Positions 53,986 through 61,548 of a stretch of DNA of 64,000 nt are shown one piece after another. Numbering within the stretch: the first letter of the stretch is position 1; every line of letters begins with the position of its first letter. The stretch comes from Microcella putealis (GTDB lineage: Bacteria; Actinomycetota; Actinomycetes; Actinomycetales; Microbacteriaceae): contig NZ_SGWW01000002.1 of NCBI RefSeq assembly GCF_004216575.1, forward strand, positions 124,001-188,000. Direction: 5' to 3'. A program made the translations under genes and the position numbers. The notes beneath the pieces were generated by a model. The model was given only the letters and a program-made list of their open reading frames with translations, was not told the DNA's origin and searched no databases.

Positions 53986-54624
53986 ATGCCGAACCGCCCG
54001 GGACGCCCCGACAATCGCCCCCGTCGCGGGCCCGACCTACGTCTCGTGATCGGGCTCGTGCTCGTCACCGCATCTGTTGCGGGCGTCGTCGGCATCGTCG
54101 CGGCCTTCGATGACGGCGTCGAGGTGTACGCGGCCCCGCGCCCCCTCATCGAGGGTGAGCGCATCACGGCCTCCGACCTCGAGGTGCGCACGGTCAACCT
54201 CGGCGCAGACGCCGCTCACTACCTCAGCCCCGACACGCTGTCTGACGACGCGGTGCTCGTCGCCCGCACGGTAGGCGAGGGCGAACTGGTGCCGATTGCC
54301 GCGGTGGGTGACGAGCGGGGTGCTCAGTCGACAACAGTCGTCGTCGCCCTGACAACGCCCCTCGGTGCCACGGTGCGACCGGGTGACACCGTTGACCTGT
54401 GGTCGGCGCCCGCCGTCGAGGGGGGTCGCTTCGGCGCCCCTGCGGTCATCGCCTCGTCCGCCCAACTCGTCCGGTCGATCGCCCCGGAGGGCGTCGTCGC
54501 GTCGAGCGAAGCGGAGCGTGTGGAACTGCTTGTTCCCCGGCGCGATGTGGCGCGCATCCTGCACGCGCAAGCGAACCGCGATGCGCTGTCGGCCGTGCCG
54601 ACCGCGCTCGCCGTGGCGCCGTGA
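53986..54624 (+). CDS. SAF domain protein, CpaB/RcpC-like
   Basis: 212 residues from ATG 53986, preceded by GAGAGGAA. One N-terminal helix (~19-42), then a SAF domain (~48-110: YAAPRPLIEGERITASDLEVRTVNLG) and a C-terminal part with TTPLGATVRPGDTVDLWSAP, as in CpaB pilus-assembly proteins. CpaB normally sits in Tad pilus loci, but no secretin, TadA ATPase or pilin gene is present here. It overlaps the CpaE-like gene (GTGA), so they form one unit. Confidence 0.75.
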   Translation: MPNRPGRPDNRPRRGPDLRLVIGLVLVTASVAGVVGIVAAFDDGVEVYAAPRPLIEGERITASDLEVRTVNLGADAAHYLSPDTLSDDAVLVARTVGEGELVPIAAVGDERGAQSTTVVVALTTPLGATVRPGDTVDLWSAPAVEGGRFGAPAVIASSAQLVRSIAPEGVVASSEAERVELLVPRRDVARILHAQANRDALSAVPTALAVAP

Positions 54625-56033
54625 GCCTCCGCGTCGGGCTGTTGCTCGGCCCCCACCCGAACGAGCCACTAGAGCTCGCCCTGCTGCGCGCGGGTCACCG
54701 CATCGAGTGGCGCGCTCAGACGGCCGACGAGGCGATCGGGCTGATCGCCGATCGGGCTCCCGACGTGCTGCTCATTGCCGATCAGCCGACACTCACGCGG
54801 GCCGACGTCGTGGGCGCGGCCGACCTCATCGCGGTGCGCAGCGTGCTCGTGCACAGCGGGGCGCCGAGCGCCCACGGCATGCGCCTGGGGCTTGCCGACC
54901 AGATCGCGGTGGTCGGAGAGAACCCTCCCGACGTGTCGTCGCTGATGGACGAGCCGGCCGCGCCGCGCGTCGAGTCGCTCCCGGCGCCGGCACCGACCAC
55001 GGCGCCCACACCGCCCGCAGCGCCCACACCTCCGACGGAGTCCGACGCGACGCCTGTCGCGGGCGGGGCGGACGGCCGGCGCGCCGCGCGCGCTGAGGAG
55101 GATGGCCTCGTCGCGCCGACGCGCATCCCCTTTCACCCGATCGAGGGTGCGGGCGAGGCACCGGTGCCCTCCCGCATCATCGCGGTGTGGGGCCCCACCG
55201 GGGCGCCCGGCCGAACGCTGACGGCAACGTCGCTCGCGGCGGAGCTGGCCGTGCGGGGTCGGCGGGTCGTTCTCGTCGACGCCGACACCTACGGCGGCAC
55301 GATCGCACCGGCGCTGGGGCTCCTCGACGAGTCACCAGGTTTCGCTGCCGCGTGCCGGCTCGCCGGCAGCGGCGCGCTCAGCGATATCGAACTGGACCGG
55401 GTGTCGCAGCCCCTTCCGCGGGACGCGGGAATCGCCGCCGACCGCTTGCGCGTGCTGACGGGTATCGGTCGGCCCTCGCGCTGGCCCGAACTGTCGAACG
55501 ATCGCGTCACAGCCGCACTCGAGGCGTGCCGATCATGGAGCGACGTCGTGGTCGTCGACGTTGGCTTCAACCTGGAGACGGACGAAGAACTGTCGAGCGA
55601 CCTGTTTGCCCCGCGCCGCAACGCGGCGACGATCGCCGCGCTGCGCGCCGCCGATCGCATCGTGGCCGTTGGTGCGGGCGACCCACTCGGGCTCGCGCGA
55701 CTGCTGCGGACGTATCCCGATCTGCTCGAGACCGTGGCAGACACCCCTGTGCAGGTCGTCGTGACGCGCGTTCGGTCGAGCGTGCTTGGCATCGATCCGG
55801 GTACGCAGGTGCGGCACACACTCGACCGCTTCGCCGGTATTCGCGATGCCGTGTTGATCGATGATGATCCCGCGGCGGCTGATGCCGCCTTGCTCAGCGC
55901 CCGCCCCGTTCCCGTCATTGCACCGAAGTCGGCCCTGCGCCAGAGCGTCGCCGAACTCGCCGATCGGCTGGGGTACGCGATGCCGAGGCTGGGGCGCCAG
56001 CGCTCGCCATTCTTGTGGCGGCGCACCGGGTAG
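54621..56033 (+). CDS. CpaE-like MinD/ParA-superfamily protein with altered P-loop
   Basis: 470 residues from GTG 54621, overlapping the SAF gene stop. Residues ~1-115 resemble a degenerate receiver domain, ~118-155 is a Pro/Ala/Thr linker, and ~188-455 is a SIMIBI-type NTPase domain. The P-loop reads WGPTGAPGRT instead of the KGGxGKT of ParA/MinD: both signature lysines are replaced. VVLVDADTYGG and VVVDVGFNLE keep the acidic strands. It may bind nucleotide weakly or act as a scaffold. With the SAF protein it suggests a surface or secretion function not yet named. Confidence 0.75.
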   Translation: MSLRVGLLLGPHPNEPLELALLRAGHRIEWRAQTADEAIGLIADRAPDVLLIADQPTLTRADVVGAADLIAVRSVLVHSGAPSAHGMRLGLADQIAVVGENPPDVSSLMDEPAAPRVESLPAPAPTTAPTPPAAPTPPTESDATPVAGGADGRRAARAEEDGLVAPTRIPFHPIEGAGEAPVPSRIIAVWGPTGAPGRTLTATSLAAELAVRGRRVVLVDADTYGGTIAPALGLLDESPGFAAACRLAGSGALSDIELDRVSQPLPRDAGIAADRLRVLTGIGRPSRWPELSNDRVTAALEACRSWSDVVVVDVGFNLETDEELSSDLFAPRRNAATIAALRAADRIVAVGAGDPLGLARLLRTYPDLLETVADTPVQVVVTRVRSSVLGIDPGTQVRHTLDRFAGIRDAVLIDDDPAAADAALLSARPVPVIAPKSALRQSVAELADRLGYAMPRLGRQRSPFLWRRTG

Positions 56034-56036
56034 CCT
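56031..56036 (+). promoter_or_regulatory. -10 box of pdtaS (leaderless)
   Basis: TAGCCT, whose TAG is also the stop of the CpaE-like gene, is followed by 6 bases and GTG at 56043. Confidence 0.55.
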
Positions 56037-56042
56037 GACGGG

Positions 56043-57545
56043 GTGTCGACGCTCTCCGACCTCGCCCACGAGCACAGCTCACTCACTGACGCCGACATCG
56101 ATTGGTTGCACCTCGTCACGGCCGAGGGGCAACTCATCGCCGATCTCGCGTTCGCCGACATCGTGCTGTGGGTGCCCGGCGAGGGTGGCGACTTTGTCGC
56201 CGTCGCGAACGCCCGCCCGTCAAGCTCGGCGACCCTGTTCTACCGCGACTTCGTGGGGCAGAGCGTGCGCCCCGAGTGGGCCGAGCTCGTCAGCGAGGCG
56301 TTCGACACGGGCCGCATCGTTGACTCGTCAGCACCCGATTGGTACGAAGAGACCCCCACGCGGGTGCGGGCGATCCCCGTGCAGAAACGTCCGGGCCCCG
56401 GCGAGCCAGCTGCTCCCGCCCGCCCTATCGCGGTCATCACCCGCCACACGAACCTGTCCGAAGCCCGCATGCCCTCTCGTCAAGAACTCACGTTCAACGA
56501 GTGCGCGAACGACCTCTTCCACATGATCGCTACCGGCGATTTTCCCGACCCGAGCGCGCCGAGCGGTCCGCGACGGGGCGCGCCCCGGGCATCCGACGGT
56601 CTGATTCGACTCGACGTCGATGGCGTCGTCACCTTCGCGAGCCCGAACGGGCTGTCGGCGTTCAACCGCATGGGCTTCGCAGGTGAGCTCGAGGGCGAGT
56701 CGCTGGCCGCCGTCACGACCCGGCTGCTCGCGGGCAAACTGCAGGTCGACGAGTCGCTGCCGCTCGTCGTGACGGGGCGTGCTCCGTGGCGCACCGATAT
56801 TGACGCGCGCGGGGTGACCGTGAGCCTGCGCGCCATTCCTCTGCGTCAGGCGGGCCAACGCATCGGCGCCATCGTGCTGTGCCGCGACGTCACCGAGGTG
56901 CGCCTGCAGGAGCGCGAGCTCATCACCAAAGACGCGACGATTCGCGAGATTCACCACCGCGTGAAGAACAACCTGCAGACGGTCGCGTCGCTGCTGCGCA
57001 TTCAGGCCAGGCGCGCCCACTCTGACACCACGCGCGAGGCGCTGACGCAGGCCATGCGTCGGGTGTCGGCGATCGCCGTGGTGCACGACACCCTGTCGGA
57101 GGGGCTCACGCAGAACGTCGACTTCGACGACGTCTTCGCGCGCGTGCTGAAGCTGATCGCCGAGGTGGCGTCGAGCCACAACACCGTCGTCCGCCCGCGC
57201 TCGACCGGCAGCTTCGGAGTGTTGCCGAGCGCCTACGCCACACCGCTCGCGCTCGCGCTCACCGAGTTGGTGACGAACGCGGTCGAGCACGGTCTCGCCG
57301 GGCGCACCGACGGTGAGGTCGAGATCGAGGCGACGCGCAGCGATGAGGCTCTGAGCGTGAAGGTGCGCGACAACGGCGAGGGTCTTCCCGAGGGGAAGGT
57401 CGGGTCAGGGCTCGGCACCCAGATCGTGCGCACGCTCATTCAGGGCGAACTCGGCGGCACGATCGACTGGCACACGCTCGCGGGAGAGGGCACCGAGGTC
57501 ACCATTCAGGTGCCGCTGCTCTACCTGCGCCCCCGCGGCGACTAG
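56043..57545 (+). CDS. pdtaS: Sensor histidine kinase PdtaS
   Basis: 500 residues, no membrane helices, hence cytosolic. An N-terminal GAF-like domain (~1-150), a PAS-like domain (~183-285), then HisKA_2 with the paired histidines 304/305 (REIHHRVKNNLQTVASLLRIQ) and HATPase_c (LVTNAVEHG, DNGEGLP, GLGTQIV). It matches Rv3220c, which phosphorylates the antiterminator PdtaR; a PdtaR gene is not in the window. Convergent with whiB1, the same neighbour as in M. tuberculosis. Confidence 0.92.
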   Translation: MSTLSDLAHEHSSLTDADIDWLHLVTAEGQLIADLAFADIVLWVPGEGGDFVAVANARPSSSATLFYRDFVGQSVRPEWAELVSEAFDTGRIVDSSAPDWYEETPTRVRAIPVQKRPGPGEPAAPARPIAVITRHTNLSEARMPSRQELTFNECANDLFHMIATGDFPDPSAPSGPRRGAPRASDGLIRLDVDGVVTFASPNGLSAFNRMGFAGELEGESLAAVTTRLLAGKLQVDESLPLVVTGRAPWRTDIDARGVTVSLRAIPLRQAGQRIGAIVLCRDVTEVRLQERELITKDATIREIHHRVKNNLQTVASLLRIQARRAHSDTTREALTQAMRRVSAIAVVHDTLSEGLTQNVDFDDVFARVLKLIAEVASSHNTVVRPRSTGSFGVLPSAYATPLALALTELVTNAVEHGLAGRTDGEVEIEATRSDEALSVKVRDNGEGLPEGKVGSGLGTQIVRTLIQGELGGTIDWHTLAGEGTEVTIQVPLLYLRPRGD

Positions 57546-57566
57546 GCGGCGCTGTCGGCACCCGCG

Positions 57567-57602
57567 AAAAAACGGCCCGCGCGTGATGCACGGGTCGTTT
57601 TT
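57567..57602. terminator. Bidirectional terminator between pdtaS and whiB1
   Basis: An AAAAAACGGCCCG arm pairs with CGGGTCGTTTTT (one G-T pair), giving a stem with A-run and T-run on either side. It serves both convergent genes. Confidence 0.85.
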
Positions 57603-57634
57603 CTGCACCGGCGCGGATGCGCGGTGCGGGTGAT

Positions 57635-57883
57635 CTAGGACGCGCGGCGGGCGCGCGCGGCGCGGCGCTTCAGCGCACGACGCTCGTCTTCGCTGAGGCC
57701 ACCCCAGACGCCCGAGTCTTGGTTCGTCTCGAGGGCGTACTGCAGGCAGATCTCGGTCACGGGGCATCGACCGCAGACGGTCTTCGCCTTCTCGATCTGG
57801 TCGACCGCGGGGCCGGTGTTGCCCACGGGGAAGAACAGCTCGGGGTCAGCAGTCAAGCACGCGGCCTTGTCACGCCAGTCCAT
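57635..57883 (-). CDS. whiB1: WhiB family iron-sulfur regulator WhiB1
   Basis: 82 residues. Cys9, Cys37, Cys40 and Cys46 bind a [4Fe-4S] cluster, at the same residue numbers as M. tuberculosis WhiB1. GVWGGLSEDERRALKRRAARARR is the turn and basic tail. It is an essential nitric-oxide-responsive regulator that works with the principal sigma factor. TAAGGAG precedes the ATG, and a near-consensus promoter lies ~130 bases upstream with a structured leader between. Confidence 0.95.
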   Translation of the reverse strand: MDWRDKAACLTADPELFFPVGNTGPAVDQIEKAKTVCGRCPVTEICLQYALETNQDSGVWGGLSEDERRALKRRAARARRAS

Positions 57884-57941
57884 GGCACAGCTCCTTAGAA
57901 TTGGGCATTAGCGCGCCACGAGGACTGAGGGACGCGCTACA

Positions 57942-57990
57942 CCCCGACGACAGGTCGGGGATGAGGTCAGAAAACGAGCAAGAAGCTCGT
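57942..57990 (-). promoter_or_regulatory. Two hairpins in the whiB1 leader
   Basis: CCCCGAC-GACAG-GTCGGGG (57942-57960) and ACGAGC-AAGAA-GCTCGT (57974-57990) are perfect stems of 7 and 6 bp within the predicted 5' untranslated region. The same leader has about 40 bases before the first stem. Confidence 0.5.
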
Positions 57991-58022
57991 CGCCCACGGC
58001 GCTGTAGGCGTCACAACAACGG

Positions 58023-58051
58023 CCTATAGAGTCTCATGACCAGAACGTCAA
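58023..58051 (-). promoter_or_regulatory. Sigma-70-type promoter of whiB1
   Basis: On the minus strand TTGACG (58051-58046), 17 bases, TATAGG (58028-58023). Transcription would start near 58016, about 132 bases before the whiB1 ATG. Confidence 0.7.
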
Positions 58052-58079
58052 ATCAATAGTTTCGGATGGATTTCTTACC

Positions 58080-58472
58080 GTGGCAGACACCCGCCGTACA
58101 CCTCTAGTCACCACTTTGATCGTGTTGATGGTGTGCGAAACGGTGTTCGTGGTCGGGTTCACGGTGATTCTCACCCTGCAATTCGCCGCCCAGTCGGCTG
58201 AGTTTCCGGTGACCGCGGTGGCGTTCCTCATCTGTGCCGTATTGGTCGGCATCTGGATGGCCGCCACTGTTGTCGGTCTGCTGCGCGCCCGCGCGTGGAC
58301 GCGCGGCAGCGTGCTGACCTACCACTTCTTGCAGCTGGCCGTCGGTGTCGGCAGCGTTCAGGGCTTCGTGCCCCGACCCGACATCGCGTCGTGGATCATC
58401 ATCCCCTCGGTGGCGGGAATCGTGCTGATCTTGACGCCGACGCTCGTCGACTACCTGTCAGAACGCGACTAG
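58080..58472 (+). CDS. Small integral membrane protein
   Basis: 130 residues from GTG 58080 with four hydrophobic helices (about 10-33, 42-64, 75-95, 103-122) and very short loops. It has no recognised motif. Such four-helix proteins are common beside whiB1 in this group of actinobacteria. It is divergent from whiB1 and its own promoter is not obvious. Function unknown. Confidence 0.7.
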   Translation: MADTRRTPLVTTLIVLMVCETVFVVGFTVILTLQFAAQSAEFPVTAVAFLICAVLVGIWMAATVVGLLRARAWTRGSVLTYHFLQLAVGVGSVQGFVPRPDIASWIIIPSVAGIVLILTPTLVDYLSERD

Positions 58473-58493
58473 CGGGGAACCGCGACCTGGCGA

Positions 58494-58967
58494 TTAGGCG
58501 TCGATGCCGAGCTTCTTGCGCAGGCTCGCGACGTGGCCCGTGGCCTTCACGTTGTAGAGGGCGTGCGTCAAAACGCCCTGCTCGTCGACGACGAACGTCG
58601 AGCGCAGAACGCCCGTGACCGTCTTGCCGTACATCGACTTCTCGCCGTACGCGCCGTACGCGTGGTGCACCGCAAGGTCGGGGTCGCTCAGCAGCGGGAA
58701 GGTCAGCTGCTCCTCGTCGGCGAAGGTCTGCAGCTTGTCGGCCGTGTCCTTCGAGACCCCGAGCACCTGGTAGCCGGCCGCTGCCAGCGAGTTCAGGTTG
58801 TCGCGGAAGTCGCAGGCCTGGGTGGTGCACCCGGGCGTCGACGCGGCGGGGTAGAAGTAGATGACGACCTTCTGGCCGGCGTAGTCGCCGAGCGACACCG
58901 CATTGCCATCCTTGTCGCTGAGGGTGAACGAGGGGGCCGGGGTGCCGGCCTCAAGGCGGTTGCTCAT
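58494..58967 (-). CDS. bcp: Thioredoxin-dependent thiol peroxidase (BCP/PrxQ)
   Basis: 157 residues. Peroxidatic Cys47 lies in YPAASTPGCTTQACDF with resolving Cys52, the atypical 2-Cys arrangement of the BCP/PrxQ subfamily; Thr44 completes the active-site PxxxT/SxxC. It reduces hydrogen peroxide and organic peroxides in the cytosol with thioredoxin. TAGGAG lies 5 bases before the ATG. Single gene, convergent with the membrane protein. Confidence 0.94.
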   Translation of the reverse strand: MSNRLEAGTPAPSFTLSDKDGNAVSLGDYAGQKVVIYFYPAASTPGCTTQACDFRDNLNSLAAAGYQVLGVSKDTADKLQTFADEEQLTFPLLSDPDLAVHHAYGAYGEKSMYGKTVTGVLRSTFVVDEQGVLTHALYNVKATGHVASLRKKLGIDA

Positions 58968-59108
58968 GGTGGCTCCTAGATCAGGGGGGCGTTCGCCCGT
59001 TTCTGGTCAGTGTATGGATGCTCGCCCCTCGTCGGCTGGATGCGGGCCGAGTGGCTGAGCGGCCCCGGCAGGTGCTATCGTTTCCTCTCGGCTCGCCCAG
59101 CGGGCCGC

Positions 59109-59181
<73 letters not shown>

Positions 59182-59186
59182 CGAAC

Positions 59187-59218
59187 GGCCCCGTTGCTCT
59201 CGCCAGCGCGGGGCCTTT
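59187..59218 (+). terminator. Terminator of tRNA-Lys
   Basis: GGCCCCG (59187-59193) pairs with CGGGGCC (59209-59215), followed by TTT. Confidence 0.75.
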
Positions 59219-59272
59219 CGCATGTTCGGCGCAGTCGTCTCTCACGCGTTCCGCTCCGTGCCAACGAGGCTC

Positions 59273-59278
59273 CATACT
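59273..59278 (+). promoter_or_regulatory. -10 box of first LysE gene (leaderless)
   Basis: CATACT, then 6 bases, then GTG at 59285. This selects 59285 over upstream in-frame codons that overlap the tRNA. Confidence 0.55.
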
Positions 59279-59284
59279 GACGCT

Positions 59285-59899
59285 GTGGAGCTCAACACCT
59301 GGCTGCTGTACCTCGCGGCCTGCATCGGCCTGTCGCTGACGCCCGGGCCCAACGGCTTGCTCGCGCTGACCCACGGCGCCCTGCACGGCGTGCGCCGCAC
59401 CGTGTTCACGATTCTGGGCGGCGCGCTCGGCTTTGCCGCCGTGATCGCACTGTCGCTGTTCGGCATCGGGGCACTGCTGGCGGCAAGCGCCGACCTGCTC
59501 TTCTGGTTGAAGCTCGCCGGGGGCGCGTACCTCGTCTACCTCGGCATCGTGGTGTGGCGGTCGGCGCCCATTCAGGCGGCGGCCACGAACCCGGGGGCGC
59601 GCCCCGCGCATCCTGGTGCCCTGTTCGCCCAGGGGTTGCTCGCGGCGACGACGAACCCGAAGGGGATCCTGTTTTTCGTCGCATTCTTGCCGCAGTTTCT
59701 CGACCCCGACGCGAGCCTGCTGGTGCAGTTTGTCGTGATGGCCGCGACCTTCGTCGTCGTCGAGATCGTCTTTGAGTTGGGCGTGGCGCGCGCCTCGCAG
59801 GCCATCCAGCCGTGGCTCGCGCGCGTGGGGCGTGCGTTTAATCGCGTCACGGGCGGGCTCTTCGTCGGCGTCGGGGTCCTGCTGCCGCTGCAGCGCTGA
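59285..59899 (+). CDS. LysE/RhtB family exporter (copy 1)
   Basis: 204 residues with six hydrophobic helices. SLTPGPNGLLALTHGALHG is the family signature after helix 1, and TTNPKGILFFVAFLPQFLD the second hallmark. It exports amino acids or related small molecules driven by proton motive force. Substrate cannot be told. A longer frame starting at 59177 is rejected because it would begin inside the tRNA. A second LysE gene follows after 54 bp. Confidence 0.87.
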   Translation: MELNTWLLYLAACIGLSLTPGPNGLLALTHGALHGVRRTVFTILGGALGFAAVIALSLFGIGALLAASADLLFWLKLAGGAYLVYLGIVVWRSAPIQAAATNPGARPAHPGALFAQGLLAATTNPKGILFFVAFLPQFLDPDASLLVQFVVMAATFVVVEIVFELGVARASQAIQPWLARVGRAFNRVTGGLFVGVGVLLPLQR

Positions 59900-59941
59900 C
59901 CGCCCCGGCGCCCCGCGTCATTCGGGCCCCTCGCGGAGCCG

Positions 59942-59947
59942 TAGCAT
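59942..59947 (+). promoter_or_regulatory. -10 box of second LysE gene (leaderless)
   Basis: TAGCAT, then 6 bases, then GTG at 59954. Confidence 0.55.
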
Positions 59948-59953
59948 CGGCCT

Positions 59954-60583
59954 GTGCTCGATCCCGCTGGCGCACTCGCCTTCCTCGCGATGTCTGTCGT
60001 CATCATCATCGTTCCCGGCCCCGGGGTGCTCTTTGTTGTGGGGCGCGCCCTCGTGCTCGGCACGCGCGGAGCCCTGCTGAGCGTGCTCGGTAATGCCGCG
60101 GGTGTCGCCGTGCAGATCGTTGTGGTCGCCGCAGGTCTCGGCGTCGTGATCGCGAGTTCTGAGCTGCTGTTCACCGCGATGAAGGTGCTCGGCGCGGCGG
60201 TACTCGTCTGGCTCGGAGTGCAGTCGATTCGGCACCGGCACGCGGTGAGCGCCGACGAGGCCTCGGCGATGGCCGTGCGCACGCGCACCCTCGTGCGTGA
60301 CAGCGTGGTCGTCGGGCTGACCAACGCGAAAACGATCGTGTTCTTCGTCGCCGCGCTGCCTCAGGCGGCGAGCCCCGATCTCGCCGCACCCGTGCTGCAG
60401 ATGCTGATTCTTGGCGCCGTCTTCCTCGCCATGGGTATCGCGAGCGACTCGCTCTGGGCGATTGCGGCGGGCACGGCGCGCGACTGGTTCGCCGTCAATG
60501 CGCGGCGTCTCGCCACCGTGCGCGCGGCCGGAGGCGTGGCACTGATGGCGCTCGGGGTCGTGATGGGGGCGTCGGCGCTGTAG
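59954..60583 (+). CDS. LysE/RhtB family exporter (copy 2)
   Basis: 209 residues with six hydrophobic helices. IIIVPGPGVLFVVGRALVLG and LTNAKTIVFFVAALPQ are the two family signatures. It differs strongly from copy 1, so this is not a recent duplication. It has its own leaderless promoter. Substrate unknown. Confidence 0.85.
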   Translation: MLDPAGALAFLAMSVVIIIVPGPGVLFVVGRALVLGTRGALLSVLGNAAGVAVQIVVVAAGLGVVIASSELLFTAMKVLGAAVLVWLGVQSIRHRHAVSADEASAMAVRTRTLVRDSVVVGLTNAKTIVFFVAALPQAASPDLAAPVLQMLILGAVFLAMGIASDSLWAIAAGTARDWFAVNARRLATVRAAGGVALMALGVVMGASAL

Positions 60584-60620
60584 GCCGTGCCATAGGGCGT
60601 TCTCGCGGCGGGGGCGCGGC

Positions 60621-60809
60621 CTAGCGCTCGAGTTCGCCGGTCTTGTTGTCTTCGATCACGGTGCCGACGGCGATTGCGACGCTGATGCCCCAACTGATCC
60701 ACATGAGGGCAAGGCGCCAGTCGCGGGGGCCTTCTTTGCTCGTCTTGATGACGCCGACGGCGCCGAAGACCGAGCTCAGGATCGCCCCGTTCAGCAGGTA
60801 CTTGCGCAT
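60621..60809 (-). CDS. Small membrane protein, 62 residues
   Basis: The ATG at 60809 is preceded by GAGGGGA. A short N-terminal hydrophobic segment (MRKYLLNGAILSSVFGAVGVI), a charged linker (KTSKEGPRDWR) and a second helix (LALMWISWGISVAIAVGTVI) end in an acidic tail. No family is recognised. It is divergent from the TetR gene, and its upstream region contains both TetR operators, so it may be under the same control. Confidence 0.65.
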   Translation of the reverse strand: MRKYLLNGAILSSVFGAVGVIKTSKEGPRDWRLALMWISWGISVAIAVGTVIEDNKTGELER

Positions 60810-60935
60810 GTGTGGTCCCCTCGTGATCGGTGCGCCCACGCTATCGCGGCGCGCGCGACGGATGCACGGCGCGCTCAGGGCGCACACAGCAAGCGGGCGC
60901 GTGGCTGGGAATCGGCCCCGCGCATCCCCGGATTC

Positions 60936-60949
60936 TGACCGATCGGTCA
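60936..60949. promoter_or_regulatory. TetR operator 1
   Basis: TGACCGATCGGTCA, a perfect 14-bp palindrome. Its centre is 19 bp from that of operator 2. Confidence 0.85.
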
Positions 60950-60954
60950 TGCGC

Positions 60955-60968
60955 TGACCGATCGGTCA
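60955..60968. promoter_or_regulatory. TetR operator 2
   Basis: An identical TGACCGATCGGTCA directly before the TACGCT -10 box, where bound repressor would block RNA polymerase. Confidence 0.88.
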
Positions 60969-60970
60969 AA

Positions 60971-60976
60971 TACGCT
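60971..60976 (+). promoter_or_regulatory. -10 box of tetR gene (leaderless)
   Basis: TACGCT, then 8 bases, then GTG at 60985. Confidence 0.5.
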
Positions 60977-60984
60977 GGACCATC

Positions 60985-61545
60985 GTGAGTCTCCACGACC
61001 AGTTGCGCGACATCGCGCTCGCCGAATTCGCCTCAGCCGGGTACGCCGCCACGAGCCTGCAGCGCATCGCCGACCTTGCCGGAACCTCGAAGGCCAGCGT
61101 GCTCTACCACTACGCCTCGAAAGAGCAGCTGCTCGCCGACGCGATGGCGCCTGCCCTCGACGAGCTGACCGCCATCGTGCGAGGCATCGGCGATGTGGCT
61201 GCTGACCGCGGCCAGCGCCTCGCCTTCCTCGAGCGCTTCGTCGACGCGCTGCTCGCGCATCGACAGGTCGTGCACCTGATCGTCAACCAGTCGGCGACGC
61301 AGCAAGACGTGCCGGCGTTCGCGCGGGCGCAAGAGCTCATGCGCGAGCTCGCGGCGGCTTTCGAGCTCGCCGCAGGCAGCACCGTCGAGAAGCTGCGCTA
61401 CGGCATCGCGCTGGCGGGTGCCGCGTACACGCTGGCCGCGAGCGACCTTCTGGGGCTCGAGGGCCCTCCCGATGAGGAAGTGCGCCCCGCCCTCATCACC
61501 GTCATGCGCGAACTGCTCGCGCCCGCCCCCGAGCTCAAGGACTAA
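60985..61545 (+). CDS. TetR family transcriptional repressor
   Basis: 186 residues. The N-terminal helix-turn-helix (~8-52) reads IALAEFASAGYAATSLQRIADLAGTSKASVLYHYASKEQLL, the standard TetR DNA-binding unit. The C-terminal ligand-binding domain is variable (~55-180). Two perfect palindromes lie just before the start, so it very probably represses itself, the MMPL gene 3 bp downstream, and perhaps the divergent small membrane protein. The ligand is probably something the MMPL pump exports (inference). Confidence 0.93.
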   Translation: MSLHDQLRDIALAEFASAGYAATSLQRIADLAGTSKASVLYHYASKEQLLADAMAPALDELTAIVRGIGDVAADRGQRLAFLERFVDALLAHRQVVHLIVNQSATQQDVPAFARAQELMRELAAAFELAAGSTVEKLRYGIALAGAAYTLAASDLLGLEGPPDEEVRPALITVMRELLAPAPELKD

Positions 61546-61548
61546 CCC

